Of a stretch of DNA of 64,000 nt, positions 45,173-57,342 are shown piece after piece. Source of the stretch: Fragilariopsis cylindrus CCMP1102. Lineage: Eukaryota; Bacillariophyta; Bacillariophyceae; Bacillariales; Bacillariaceae. Numbering within the stretch: position 1 is the first letter of the stretch; every line of letters starts with the position of its first letter. The notes below the pieces were generated by a model. That model searched no databases. It was given only the letters and a program-made list of their open reading frames with translations, and was not told the DNA's origin. The stretch spans positions 186,001 through 250,000 of the forward strand of contig FMBT01000307.1 of assembly GCA_900095095.1 (NCBI GenBank), in the 5' to 3' direction. A program made the position numbers and the translations under genes.

Positions 45173-46277
45173 TCTTCCTGTTATTTTTAATTGTTTATTT
45201 TGAATATGCGATAAACAAGGTGTTGACTCTTTCGTGAGTGATACTGTGAACAGTCGTCGAATCTAGGTACAAAAAATTATGATACTACCGAAACTTGCTT
45301 ACCTTTGCAACTGAGTCAAGAGAACTAGCTGTGGAAATGGAATGACGAATGAAGCAACAAAAATACAGTACGTGACCGAGCTAGCTAATTGGACAATTGC
45401 AATTGGACAAGTCAGAAAGAGATTTCGTGTTTTTTGGAAGTCGAAAAAGTGTCGAAAACAGTGTTGAGTCAAAAATAAGGTCTCCCGCCTACCCCCACGT
45501 GTAACACAAGTATGGGGGTAGGCGGGACTCGACTTTTTGTGAAAAATAAATCTAAAGCATTGTAATGTTTTTTCTTCTACAGTTGTTAGTGTAACAGAAA
45601 AAGAAATCTTGATTGCATTACACTAAGCCAACAACTTACACCAATGATTACAATCAGGAATACAGGGATGCAATGAAAGCATTATAGAAATTTGGATTCT
45701 TTCAGTTTTGTAGGCTTGGACAACATGATTGGAAATGATGGTAGTATATAAATTATTGTATTAGAGTGACAATAATGCTAGCTACTAGTAGAGGGAAGAG
45801 ATTCATGTACAGGTTGTGATAGTGAGACTTCAAGTAAGTCTTTTAATTTATCTTAGATCTAAATATCAATAATCATAAATTTTACATGTTGTTTTCTATC
45901 GTTTTATGATCTCATCTTTTCTGCTTGCTTTCGGACTGAGAGTTATTGTGACTGTCCAAACCACAAGGTAGATTGTCAGATAGAACGATAAACCTATCGA
46001 ACTGTTGACATAACTAATTTCCAGATGCGAATGTATCGTCGATGATATGTATGTGGTCAATCTATTTGAAGGATAATAATCGTTATTTTTCTAAAACCGT
46101 TTCAAAGTCCTAACTTTTAACTGTTTAAAAAAAAAAGTCATAGAAAAAGACTCTCAGTTTCCAATCTTAACTGCACGTATATGTAATTCGTGTAGATATA
46201 ATTATTGCTAGATGCAGTATATACCTCTTCGGTACTGTATTTGCATATTTTTATTATATAGTGAAATATAGGAAGCA
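45173..46277. other. Spacer of 1.1 kb upstream of the M3 peptidase
   Basis: The spacer contains the perfect GC-rich hairpin at 45483-45527 and, near 45580-45640, a weaker inverted repeat (AGTTGTT-AGTGTAA against TTACACTAAGCCAACAACT). No gene is seen. Confidence 0.5.
45483..45527. repeat. Perfect 15-bp GC-rich inverted repeat with 15-nt loop
   Basis: TCCCGCCTACCCCCA (45483-45497) is followed by 15 nt and then its exact inverse at 45513-45527. The stem is 11/15 G or C in a strongly AT-rich neighbourhood. It lies about 310-355 bp upstream of the M3 peptidase start. It may be a hairpin-forming RNA element, a regulatory palindrome or a small foldback repeat. Confidence 0.85.
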
Positions 46278-47040
46278 CTAGCACGGTCCCTCGTTGTGTT
46301 GAAAATCTTTCAATTCTTGCTTCAAATTTTCTAAATCTTGTACCACATTGTTGGGATTCTTATCGTTTTGGAATTTATTTGTAAAAAAATCATGAACTAG
46401 TTCTGTGACATTATGATTTTGTTTTCTTGCAGGTATATCGAAAGTATTGCTAGGTAATTGTGTCGTTGTGGATGGTGATGATGTTGATGTTGGTGTTACT
46501 GACAATGCTGTTGATGATGATACTTTCTCCAATCGTATTTTATTTGTTGCCTTTTCTAAAGTCGTGATCTCACCAATCATTTTTCCTATCATTTTGCCAA
46601 TTTCAAAGGATTCTAGATATCCTTTTTGAAATCCTTCTTGTAATCTTGCTTCTTTAAATTCATCGTATGCGTTTAAAAATCCAATATTCTTTATTTCATT
46701 ATTCTTCGCATTGAGTTCGTGCAAAGCCATATTACAATCATCTTGGGAACCAAAAAATTCATCATCAGCATCAGCATCATCGTTACTATCATTATCATTA
46801 TCGTCGCCGTCATCGGTTCCGTTACTGTGCGGATCCAAATCTGCAAGGTGAAAAAGGAAAGACGCATGTAAGATACTTCTATCATTTAGAAATAATTGCC
46901 TCTTTCATCACATTTAAATAATTGTTCCTCTCGAAACCAACCAACCAATCAATCAATCAGCTTTTGTAGCCCAAAACGCCGAAATCGGCGAGCGACAGTC
47001 ACTCACAATTGATACCAGTATGTTCTTTGTGTGCCGTCAT
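46278..47040 (-). CDS. Yae1/Lto1-type protein with deca-GX3-like motif
   Basis: Yae1 and Lto1 form the adaptor that brings the Fe-S cluster machinery to Rli1/ABCE1 for ribosome recycling. Two exons (47040-47007, 46840-46278; phase 1) give 198 residues starting MTAHKEHTGINYLDPHSN. The central block ARLQEGFQKGYLESFEIG then KMIGKMIGE shows the spaced-glycine (GX3)n pattern of the Yae1_N domain. An acidic stretch precedes it and a Ser/Thr linker follows. The C-terminal half is helical. Whether it is the Yae1 or the Lto1 partner cannot be told. The tiny first exon (34 nt) is supported by a good GTGAGT donor and the phase. Confidence 0.7.
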
Positions 47041-47472
47041 CGTCAGTGTATGTATTGATTATTAATCACAGCTGCATGTAGCCCGTTATATGTATTGTAT
47101 TGTAGATGTTGAATATATTGTGTACTCTATATTATGAATGAATGGAAGAAATCAATTCTCTGTTGTTCGTTGTTTTCATTGATGTCGTCAAAATAATAAT
47201 AAGGGGGGATATAAGATATGATCCTTTAGGCGCCCCTCTTTCGCTTCGTAATTGATTCATTCGTGCTTACTAGTTCAATTGTACAGGTGCAGTACTAATA
47301 GGACTTTCTCTATATCTTTTGTCCTTTCTTCTTGTCGTAACTTACTGTAATTATTCTGTATTGACTCAATCACTTCTTTCAACTTTCGTACAAAATAAGG
47401 CAAGAAGATATGTCCCCTGGATCTATTTACAACAATCGCACCACTACTGTCCGAAATCAATCCAACAAAATA
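47041..47472. promoter_or_regulatory. Divergent spacer upstream of the Yae1-type and secreted-protein genes
   Basis: This 432-bp spacer holds the 5' regions of both flanking genes. No individual element is recognised. Confidence 0.35.
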
Positions 47473-47961
47473 ATGACAACGAAGATGATGATGAAACGTT
47501 CGAATATTATTTGCGCTGCCGCCATCATTCTTCCGTTGTTGGCATTCTTTGCGATGATGTCAACAACAGCAACTGTTACTACAACAAGCGCGATCATCGG
47601 TGCGGAGCAGGCTACTGTTGTTGACAACTTTTCTGGTGATTATGCCGACCCGAATCATCCGAATTGTCTTCGACAGGTACGTGTCCTTGCTACTGGAACA
47701 AAAGCATTGGTGAGTGGAACGGATGGCAATCCTGGTTGTCCCATAGACGGTTCGGGACAACCATGGAAATTAAATGCAATTATATCCAACGAAGATAATA
47801 CAATTTCTGTTGATTTTTCTCCCAAGGGTGGACCATCGAGTCTACAAGGAGTGAAGACTACGAAAGGAATTTTGTGGGCGGATAATAACCTATGGACAAC
47901 TAAAATATTAAAAAAATCTTCCAACAATCTCAAATCAATGCGAATTGAATTCACTCAATAA
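47473..47961 (+). CDS. Small secreted or plastid-directed protein, unknown function
   Basis: The intronless frame is open from 47410; I chose ATG 47473 because it places a basic n-region (MTTKMMMKRSNI) directly before a strong hydrophobic core (AAAIILPLLAFFAMM), as in a signal peptide. The mature part of about 120 residues is compact and well conserved-looking: NFSGDYADPNHPNCLRQVRV, then DGNPGCPIDGSGQPWKLNA, and FSPKGGPSSLQGVKTTKGIL, with two Cys that could pair. It looks like a single beta-rich domain. I do not recognise a named family. A signal peptide without the A-F site favours secretion or a lumenal location. Confidence 0.6.
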   Translation: MTTKMMMKRSNIICAAAIILPLLAFFAMMSTTATVTTTSAIIGAEQATVVDNFSGDYADPNHPNCLRQVRVLATGTKALVSGTDGNPGCPIDGSGQPWKLNAIISNEDNTISVDFSPKGGPSSLQGVKTTKGILWADNNLWTTKILKKSSNNLKSMRIEFTQ

Positions 47962-48435
47962 TATATAATATAATATAATATCTACCTTCAGAATCAATCA
48001 AAAAAACTCTTCTTGAAAACGACAAATTCAGATTTGAAATTAGTTAAGTGACTTTTTAAAGAACTATTATTTTCACTGTTGGGATGATCATTGATGAAAT
48101 CATTTCCACTTCCAAACTTCTACCGCATAATATGCCGAATATATACGGTATATATAATATATATTACAATACAGTCCTAGGCTATTATTAGGAGTACTGT
48201 ACATTGTTATTTGTAGTTATCCATTTGTAGATTATGTACGACTGAGTTTGGATAAGCCACGTTTCAGTCCACATCATCATGAAATTTCAAAAAAAACGAA
48301 CAAAACAAATTCAAGAAGTAGAAAAAAACGACAACGACGCAAGTACTTGTAGTCGCCTATTGCTGACCATACCAACTAAAGGACCATTACACAAGTTGTA
48401 TACTTTACCACTAAACCTTTTTTACTTGTGGAACT
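47962..48435. other. Spacer before the ABC-class ATPase
   Basis: AT-rich DNA with TATAT runs near 48140-48165. A frame beginning ATG 48279 runs to 48518 and could contain upstream coding sequence of the next gene in another frame, but I could not connect it. No other gene is seen. Confidence 0.4.
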
Positions 48436-50942
48436 ATGTGGGAAATCGTCTCTGTCGACCCAGACCCGTTGATCACAACATTAAAGAATTCGAGAATACC
48501 ACCAGCAGCAGAACATGATAGTACTCAATCCTATATTGTTTCCTCTGCTATACCAATTGCTTCATTTCTTGGAAATGAACCATCAGTTCTGTCGTCGTTT
48601 CACGAGGGAGGGAAAGGATCGTGTGTAGCATTGGCTGACTTTGCATCACGTCACTTTTTATCATTTCATCAGAGGAATGCTACTAGTACAATAGAGACAA
48701 TCGTGGCGAACAACGAAAACGAAAACGAAATAAATAATAATGATGAAAATAATTGTCACGATCGACGACACATTATTTCATTCCAGTTGGAAACACTCGA
48801 CGAAGCTCTATTAAAGAAGAGACAACAAAAGAGAAGAAGAAAAAGCCAACGATTCTATCCTCCGTATGTCGTGGAACGATCCGACTTCTTTTGCTGTGAC
48901 GAGAAGATTTTACACATCACCGTCCGTGTCCTAGTGAAGTCGTCAACATCAAAGAATCAGTTCCTATCGGAAGAACGTATCGAAACAATGATTTCAGAGT
49001 CTTGCCAAGCAACATTTCGAAAAGTATTTTCTGTCGACGATCATGTATTCCAACAATGTTTATTAGAGCATATTGCATGTGTTGTTCTCCAACAAAGATT
49101 AAGATTACAGCTGTCTTCGATAGAAGCAATAGCATTTATTTCGAATGGAGCTATATTACCACGGAAAAGTGGTACGAGTGCTCTCCCGATGGCAAGTCCT
49201 CCCGCTGTACCTTTTATGGCACCACCTAATAGTCGTATGTCAACATCAATGTCAATAGAAATGGGGTCACTGATAGACTATTTACCTTGCTCCGCATTGA
49301 AAATTGAAAATATACACAATTCTACTGTTGTATTGTCTGGTCTTGTGGTCCATCCAGGCGTTACCTTAATTTGTGGAGGTGGTTATCATGGAAAATCAAC
49401 AACTCTTCAAGGAATTGCTGTTGGACAATACGACAAGATCCCTGGTGACGGACGAGAGTTATGTGTCAGTATTCCAGACGCTGTCACTGTTCGAGCTGAA
49501 GATGGACGATATGTAAACAACAGTAATATAAGCGCATTCATTTCCAATCTTCCAACGCCTCCTGGGGTCAAAACTTCGATCGATACACAACATTTTTCAA
49601 CCCGTGACGCGTCTGGGTCTACATCACAGGCAACGAATGTCATAGAAGCGATTGAATTTGGTGCAAAAGCGCTACTCGTCGACGAAGATATAAGGTACGA
49701 TTATACGTATATAAATAACGCTGGGAGCAGTTACCTGGACTCAAATGAACAACCACTCTTTTTCTATTATACAATATGATTGCAGCCCCAACTTTTTGAA
49801 CTGAAAGGCCCTTAACAATACTAATTATGATACTTGCTGTACACTAACCATTATTTTACATCTCAATCCTTCGTCAACAGTGCAGCAAATTTTATGGCAA
49901 GGGATGGTCGGATGCGTTCCCTCGTTATGGATGAGTCTATTACGCCTCTGCTCTATAGAGTAAATGGTCTTTACAATTCCCACAAAATATCTTCTATAGT
50001 AGTAGTGGGTGGGGTTGGTGATTGGTTGGATGTTCCACAAAACGTCATTTTGCTGGATAAGTATATTGTTCATGACGCTACTAAAAAGGCTGCGTCGATT
50101 AGTCGCCAATTTTCCCATGGTCATGTCCAATATGCCGGTCGAGGTGTTGTTCATCGTTTACAATGGGAAAGAAAGGGTACGCCCTTACTACGTCGACCAT
50201 CGGACTCTTTTTCAAGACGTTTTGACTCGGATGTGATCGTTTCCTTGCTTGATGGTGGTCGTGCACTTTCTTTGTATAAAGAGGACGTTGAAGATGACCA
50301 CGTTAATGACAGTAAAGACCAAATGGTAATAGCAATTGATGACGATGATGATGACGATGAGGAGGCGGGTTGCATTGACGCTTCAAGACTGGAACAATTG
50401 CTCGGGAAGAGACAACTTTATGCGATCGGGTTCTGTGTTGCTTGGATACTACAAAATGCACCAATGAAACCTGAATGTGGTCTAAAAGATTTGTTGAAAT
50501 TACTTGACTCGGCATTGGACAAAGGTGGAATGGATCTAATCCTAAAAGAATTAAATGATAGTGATTGTTCTCGTCTTTCAAAATCATTTTTCCAGGTTCT
50601 TGAGTCTGTTGGATTTGTGGAACGACCCCGAAACTTTGAGGTTGGCCAGGGTAAGAACTTTTATTTCTATCATTATAATAATGTATTTATTCATTTCTTG
50701 CACTTCTGATCTGTAACCTTTGATGATACCCCGTTCGTTCGTTCCTTCTTTCTTTCTTACTCTCTTTCCACTTTCTACTCTCTCTTTTCCTAGCTCTCAC
50801 ACGAATGTACGGAATTCAATTTGAGGAAATTTCAGTGTATGATGATGGATCCGACGAAGCGGCACGTTTAGAAGTAGAAGAACAAAACAAAAGGAAGGCG
50901 CTGGCCGATTTGTGGGCAAAGCGACGTTCAAAATCATCTTGA
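48436..50942 (+). CDS. Predicted ATPase of the ABC class (ABC_ATPase family)
   Basis: This widespread but poorly studied family has an ABC-like P-loop domain without transporter helices. Three exons (48436-49694, 49881-50650, 50794-50942) give 725 residues with correct phases. Landmarks: AFISNGAILPRKSGTSALPM, the P-loop LICGGGYHGKST, IPGDGRELCVSIPDAVTVRA, the DASGSTSQATNVIEAIEFGA signature and Walker B ALLVDEDI. The splice then continues SAANFMARDGRM, as in the family (DEDTSATNFM). The final exon supplies a charged tail ending LWAKRRSKSS. The N-terminus is uncertain: the usual opening block is not clear, and part may lie upstream from 48279 in another frame. Molecular role is unknown. Confidence 0.85.
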
Positions 50943-51138
50943 ATCATTATCTATGCTCATAATAATTATCATCGTTATAATTATCTATATGAATACAAGG
51001 ACTAAATCTCAAAAAAAATTCAATTCGTAGGATAAGATTCGTATCTAAATATTTACTTTTGACCCGGGTTTATAGTCTAACTCGTTATTTTACTTACCAA
51101 GTTTTCAATAGGTCGGTATAGTATGCGATTGTATAATT

Positions 51139-52550
51139 CTACGGAGTTACAACACTAACCCTTGCCTTTTTTTGGCTGCGACGTGAAGCAGAATGCCTAG
51201 GGCTATTTTCCCTCTTACATTTCGAAATCCTAGGACCTGGAGTGGTTTTCTGAGGTGATACATCACTGCTTTTAATTGTTTCATAGTGAGAAAGTAGATG
51301 ATCTATTCCTTCTCTTAAAAACTCTTCAGAATCTCCATCATCATAGAGCACATGGTAAAACTCATTCTTTGGGCAGAACTTATCCAAAGTACCAAAATAG
51401 ATTTCGCCACTGAAGTCCTTCCCAATACGCCTACCAATCAAATCTTTACCAGCATCCATATCCAACTGTTTTGGAATAAGGATTGACTTTTTTTGTCTTG
51501 CCTGCTTCGTTTTGTTTACATTTTTACTAACACCATAGGCGTTCGGAACCTGATAATCATTACTTTCAGAATCACGGAAATAATATTTTAGTTTTGTTTT
51601 GGAGTTGAGGAAACTTGGATTGTTCAATATGAACTGCTGGAAGATCAAAAGTTTCTTTAGGGGATGCGCAATTAACCATCCATTCCCATGATCTCTTCCA
51701 TACTTGTTTTCACAATCTTTTCCTTCTTGCATGAGCTGAATAAAGTCGGACATTGGTGTGATCTTCACGCCTTTTTTGAAATAGCAATTTTCGGGCCATC
51801 CATAACTGGGCGACTGATGTTACATTGTATTACGTATATTTTGGTTTAAACAACAAGAACAACAACAGGATGAATGTATATTAATTATTAGTATATAAAC
51901 AAAGTGAGATGAAAATTACATAATAGAATCATTTGGTGCATACACAAAATAGTGTACATATGCACAACAATAGAGATTTACTACTAACGCACCTCGTAAC
52001 GGATACCTGCACCTGAAGCTAGTTTCCGTACCTGTCTCATTACATTTCGTACATTTTGTTCTGAAATACCATCGTGATCTTCAAGAAATTCTTGAAATTT
52101 TCCCAAATAATTTTCGTCGACGCTACCAGCAAGAGATTCACGCTCCTTTTCGGATAGCTTCCACTCCTCCTGATCAATTCCTCTTATCTTTTTTGATCTA
52201 GGTTTTGTCGTCTGGTAACTAATGTTATCCTCATCGTCGTCGTCGCCGTTGTCGTCATAATCTGCACCATCCTGGCTCATAATTTTCTCGTTGTCCTCGG
52301 CCGCATAGTCCAGCATGACCAATTCACTCTTACTCTTGGAAACGAAGCGTCCCGATCGCCTTTCCTCGCCAGGTTTGACCTTTGGTGTTGGCGGAAACTT
52401 ATTTTCCTTCTTAGGAGGAGACTTTTTCTTCATGAAATCTTGATACTTATGAAGACCAAGCTTTTTCATATGTTCTTCATTCTTTTTGATTCGTTCGATG
52501 CGTTGCTTCTCGTAAGCAGATGGCTCATAATCATCGATAATAAGTGGCAT
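51139..52550 (-). CDS. Chromatin-type protein with C-terminal tudor/agenet-like module
   Basis: Two exons (52550-51993, 51813-51139; phase 0) give 410 residues. The first begins MPLIIDDYEPSAYEKQRIER and has the YE..R..RI..N...LGL helix and basic RRSGR stretch seen in several WDR76-like and other nuclear proteins. The second exon contains a hydrophobic helix block (NGWLIAHPLKKLLIFQQFIL). A module GRRIGKDFSGEIYFGTLDKF then YHVLYDDGDSEEF follows, typical of the small barrel that stramenopile proteins use for histone-tail or DNA binding. It ends in a basic tail (RRSQKKARVSVVTP). An acidic run lies mid-protein. Nuclear location is inferred; no enzyme domain is seen. Confidence 0.65.
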
Positions 52551-53041
52551 GATGTCAAAATAAAAATCTTCCTACAGGAATGTGTCCTAACTTCTTCTTC
52601 GACTGATTGTACTTTACTTTAGCTTGTAGAATAGGTGGAAACAATAATATAAATGAGTTGAAAGTACCGTACGTACCATTCAACGCTTGGAAATAAATCC
52701 TTAGATAAAAATCTCGTTCACATGAAAAATCCAAGATTTCGTCCACAATCCTGCCAATGATTTTGCGCGAGAATATGGATATGAGTACAGTAAATAAAAC
52801 ACAATTGTAGAGCGAGGGACAGACGTTCGGTCAACATTTCTCTTCTTTTTTCTTGCTTACAATCTCAAGATTAAGATAAACCCTTCGAACAATAAAATAC
52901 GGTACTTTAATGAATAATGTGAAATGCGACAATCGACAATGGAAACAAGTATTAAACCATCGTCAATCTTAAATTCTCAAACATATTCCTACCTACCGTA
53001 TTAACAAGACAACAAGAACGATTTATTTTGGACTGAATAAA
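52551..53041. promoter_or_regulatory. Divergent spacer
   Basis: This 491-bp spacer separates the starts of the chromatin-type (minus) and proteasome-fold (plus) genes. It carries several TACNGTA words (near 52666, 52784, 52900, 52993). No gene is seen. Confidence 0.4.
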
Positions 53042-54049
53042 ATGCGTCAAACTTACAAAAATACAAACAAACGCATCCAGCATATATTTCGATTGGTAGG
53101 GATTGTTCTTGTGTTGATTTCAACACGGATTGCACAATCTATCTCAACAGGCGGTAGTAGTAATGGACTGACAAGCAAATTTCCATTATCAGGTATCGCT
53201 CCAGATCCTTTTGTTTTAGTTTCTCCGTTAGTCATTGGGGTAGTATGTAGAGATGGGGTTTTGTTAATTGCCCTTCATTCGGTATTTTCAACAGAAAATG
53301 GCAGTAGAAACGAATCCACTCTACTTTTGAAATCATACGAAGACAACGACAGCGAAGACGACGACGACAACGATGACGACAATCAAACAACAAAATTAAA
53401 ATCAAAATCAAAATCAGCAGGAGTAGTGGTATCACAGAAAGACCTACCTCGAAGTTATAGAGGACCATTTCGAATATATCCATTGGATTCGTCCGGTACA
53501 ACGGCTATGGTCTGTGCCGGGTGGAGAACAGATTGTCAATTTCTTGCAAATTCGATCCGATCTATTGATAAAAAAGAACATCACGTCTTTGGAAATCCAG
53601 CAATTAGTAGTAGTAATGGAATAGAATATGGAAGTTACTTAGCATGTAAAGCATCACTATTGATGGCAAAACTATGTATTTCTGAAACACGACGACCATT
53701 AAGTTGCTTGGCTTTGCTTGCATCAGGTACAGGATTATGGATGGTGGATTCAACAGGTGCATATCGAATTAGAGCTCATGCTATAGGAGCTGGATCAGAT
53801 CAAATGAATAAACAATTACGGAAAAGGGATTGGAAAAATCTGGATTGTAATGAGGCCGCAATAGATTTACTTCAAATACTATTTGACGAAGAAAACGAAG
53901 ACAACGATCCAACAGCAACAGAACACGACAACGATAGTAGTAGTAGCAGTAGTGAAACTGATGATACAAAGATAAAAATACCAAAAGAATCCCTTGTTGA
54001 GATAGCTACCGTTGCGATACCCGAACAAATAATGTGGAAAGGAAAATGA
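53042..54049 (+). CDS. Proteasome-fold (Ntn-hydrolase-like) protein with signal peptide
   Basis: The intronless 335-residue protein has a strong hydrophobic leader (IFRLVGIVLVLISTRIAQSI). The body follows the proteasome alpha/beta subunit fold: VIGVVCRDGVLLIALHSVF (the GI.g.DGVvLa strands), AMVCAGWRTDCQFLANSIRS, SYLACKASLLMAKLCISETR and SCLALLASGTGLWMVDSTGA, followed by AIGAGSDQMNKQLRK. That is the order of strands and helices in 20S subunits. The catalytic Thr-1 of active beta subunits is absent. Acidic low-complexity inserts interrupt it after strand 2 and near the C-terminus. A 20S-like protein in the secretory route or plastid would be unusual; its partners are unknown. Confidence 0.65.
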   Translation: MRQTYKNTNKRIQHIFRLVGIVLVLISTRIAQSISTGGSSNGLTSKFPLSGIAPDPFVLVSPLVIGVVCRDGVLLIALHSVFSTENGSRNESTLLLKSYEDNDSEDDDDNDDDNQTTKLKSKSKSAGVVVSQKDLPRSYRGPFRIYPLDSSGTTAMVCAGWRTDCQFLANSIRSIDKKEHHVFGNPAISSSNGIEYGSYLACKASLLMAKLCISETRRPLSCLALLASGTGLWMVDSTGAYRIRAHAIGAGSDQMNKQLRKRDWKNLDCNEAAIDLLQILFDEENEDNDPTATEHDNDSSSSSSETDDTKIKIPKESLVEIATVAIPEQIMWKGK

Positions 54050-54636
54050 AACGGTTATTTGCATCGGAATTATCTAGCAAAACAATATCATCTTAGATAT
54101 TATTCAAAAGTATTAATATAAGAATTACTTTGTATTAAGTACAGATAAACCAAACTATACAAAACTATGCTTTTTTATCTAATACAGAGAAAACATTTCG
54201 TGGAGACGGATCTCATATGATATTTGATGGTTTTCTTTGCTGCTATGCTTTGGGGTTGAATTTAAAAGAAACATTAAGGGATTAAGTTTTTTTTTTTTGA
54301 ATAGTTATATTGCATATATTGAATACTTTTTAAATTAACGAGTGTCACTAATCGTAGCTCTGCTAGATTATAGAAGTAAAATTGGTTTTTGCTTGCTATA
54401 CTGTATTGGGTAAGATTTTGATCGATTTAATTTACTATAAAATGTATTATAATATGGTAACAAAAGAAGATGGTAATGTAATGGTAACGAATATTCTATA
54501 TAAACTAATAGTATAGTGGTGAGTGTTTGTATGTGTACGGTATGTGCGTGTGTGATTTTTTGAATTGAATTGAATCAAATCAAGTCAAGTCAAAATAATG
54601 TAATATAATGTATATAGTACAGTGGCAGTGGCTGTG
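54050..54636. other. Convergent spacer
   Basis: AT-rich 3' flanks with short GAATT and CAAGT repeats near 54560-54590. No gene is seen. Confidence 0.5.
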
Positions 54637-56052
54637 TTATGTAATCGTAGGTAAGTGATACGTTCCAGGATTATTTTTGATGGCGGAATTCGGTGCATGC
54701 GTGTTACTATCTACACTTGAATCATCCGAATCTGCATGTCGAATGATAGTTCCATCAGGACCGATGACGGTTTCACCAGCACTAACACCACTATCGACAG
54801 TTAATTTCATCAAATATCCGAATAATGCGGTATTCATTATAAGGAGTAAGGCCCATGTAATGTTCTTTAGCTGTAGTAACGCAAAGATCGTTATTACGAC
54901 AATAATCATAACAAAAATTCCAATAACATGTGCCTGCTGTAACCCAGCTGCACTCATAGCTGCCTGTTCCAACAATGAATCTTTGTTAGACATATTTTGT
55001 CGCTTTCGGAGGATTGCAACCAACATACCAAATCCAAATACAGCAAGGATGGCAAGTAATACCTTATCAGGGGTATTCCAACCATCCTTCACCGTCTTTT
55101 CCAATCCCGTTTTAAGACACTTCCGACCACAAGTTTGTTTGTAAGTCCATGCAGTTGAGCATAGAGGAGCATTTGTTTTGCGGTTCTCGTAAAACATATC
55201 ATCTATCTCATCGTCGTTTTTGTCAACCCACATGACACACGATTGGCAATGTTTGAATGGAAGCTTTATTTATTTGGAAAACGAGAATTAAGGATAAAAC
55301 AAAAACATAGTAAGTATCAGTTATAAGTTTTGATCGTACACTCTATTCAAATATGACCTAGCCATATTATTGTATTACTTTTGAAAACTTACTTGAATTT
55401 CAGAAACATCAATATTGGCATCATCATATCCATCGACAACACTTCTTGTCGTACATGTGTTGTCTGAATATATATTAACAGAGATACTTAAACTATTTCC
55501 ATCAGTACAACCAATCTGTAACCAATATTCTTCATTTTGAATTACAACTCTTGTACAGTACGCATAATCAGCAGCTTCTGGTAATTCATAATCATCATAA
55601 CCCTTATCTTCTTGGATTTGCATATAATATTGTAAATATCCCTGTAAGAAGATCGGAGCTGGTGTAATATATGTTCCTATTGGTGTGTCTTGACATTGTT
55701 GGTAATACGTTTCATGAACTGAAAATACTACAACATCAACATTGTCATATACGATACAACGTTTGGGCAGTATAGCATAATCTGTCCAATATGTAATAGA
55801 ATCATCATCAGTTGCCTGTGTATATGTTCCATCGTCGTTATATGCCTCTACGGCATCGTCATAATTTACGGCGGCTGCAGCATCATCATATAGATCATCT
55901 CCCTGTGCGCCACCACCGTCATCATCAACCTGTTGTTCCGCTGAAACTACTAGAACAATATTTCTTTTATCAGGAATTACTATTCCCAATAATAGAATTG
56001 CTGTTGACAAAACTAATAATAAGCTTCTTGTTCTTCTCAATAATATCATCAT
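54637..56052 (-). CDS. Multi-pass membrane protein with lumenal domain and Cys-X2-Cys motif
   Basis: Two exons (56052-55393, 55263-54637; phase 0) give 428 residues. A signal peptide or anchor (SLLLVLSTAILLLGIVI) leads an acidic lumenal domain of about 190 residues with scattered cysteines. The splice continues LPFKHCQSCVMWVD, giving a CxxC, followed by further cysteines (CSTAWTYKQTCGRKCLKT). Three hydrophobic segments come next: VLLAILAVFGFGMLVAIL, HVIGIFVMIIVVITIFALL and WALLLIMNTALFGYLM. The acidic tail is Ser/Asp-rich. The architecture is clear, but I recognise no named family. It may be a lineage-specific secretory-pathway protein. Confidence 0.65.
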
Positions 56053-57342
56053 TCTTTAATTTTTATTGTGTGTACAGGTGTATGTGAATGTATTGTATGT
56101 TATATATTTAGCGGTCGCAATATAGTAACGGAATTTTTACTCCGCAATACTTCGAATAATGAAAGTAGATTGTTGGCTGAGCAATTAATTAATTGATAAC
56201 GTAACTGTTGCACAAAGTTCAAGAGTTTCGAATCTTTTTAATATTACTGTACTGTATATGAATTTCAACTGCTGTCGTCGGATATACATGAACTTTTCTG
56301 AAAATTTCAATCTTTGTTTTCTTCAGGATTGATTGTTGATAAACACTTCAAGTAGAGTCAGTCAGTCGAGTCTAAGGTAAGCCGATAGAAGTACAGTAGA
56401 AGTAGAGATATGAAGTCTTGAAACAAAATCAACAACAACAGTTAACTGTAAACCACCTTTTAGGGGAAGAAGGCAAACTACTACAGTTACGAGAAAAGAG
56501 AAAAAAAATTATGCTTTTTTCTAGTGCGGGTAAGGTAAAAAATGATAGCCGTTATTATCGCCGGCAACTCTCGCGCGTAACATGCCAAGCCGTAGATGAA
56601 AAGACAATTAACAAAGCAACAGTCGTAACGACTAGACTGTGTTGAATAGTAATTGTACGATCATTGAAAACACTTAGTAGAGCACCGCGCTAAAAATCAA
56701 AATACGGTAATAGTAAACATCAACTGCTACTAGTTCAGTACAGTACTGTACATCATTAATAAGTTAATAACCTGAACGTCATGGCAAGATAAAACATAAT
56801 AGACAGACAAATAGATAATAATGCACCTGGAGACATTCCATACTGTAACTTCAATAACTTCAAAAAGGCTACCGTATACTAGTATCTGCTAATTTGATTG
56901 ATTGTGATTGAGAGTAGCTAGCTCATCATGTAAGACTATACTACTCATCATCATTCAACTGAAATGATTTATTTAATAATTGTAAAGATTCTTTTCAAAG
57001 CTATATAATCATCATCAGGACTATAATTTTACTTGAGATCCACAATTCTTGTTGCTGATTGATTCTTCTTGATGCAGTAGTCACATGTCATGTGTTTAAT
57101 TATTTACTTCTTCTACTTTAGGACTTTTCCCCTTACATAAAACTGGAAATTGAAAGGAAAGTATTCTACTACTTATTACTAGATTCTTTTCAGAGACATT
57201 GTATTGACTCCTGTACTATTTTTAATAGTATGGATTAATCAATCACTAATATTTTATAATGATTCTGCGGCAGGTGGCTGCAATTGTAGATATATCTGAT
57301 TATGTTAGCAGTGTGTCTGTCATGGTATTTTGTGTATAGTGA
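56053..57342. other. Gene-poor 1.3-kb spacer
   Basis: No gene is supported; a 75-codon frame at 56418-56645 looks like chance. Several TACNGTA words occur, including the nested palindrome CAGTACAGTACTGTACATC near 56734. Confidence 0.5.

Noticed and set aside
56418-56645. 75-codon plus-strand frame in the 56-57 kb spacer
   Set aside because: Basic, low-complexity composition with no domain-like pattern, and no splice context.
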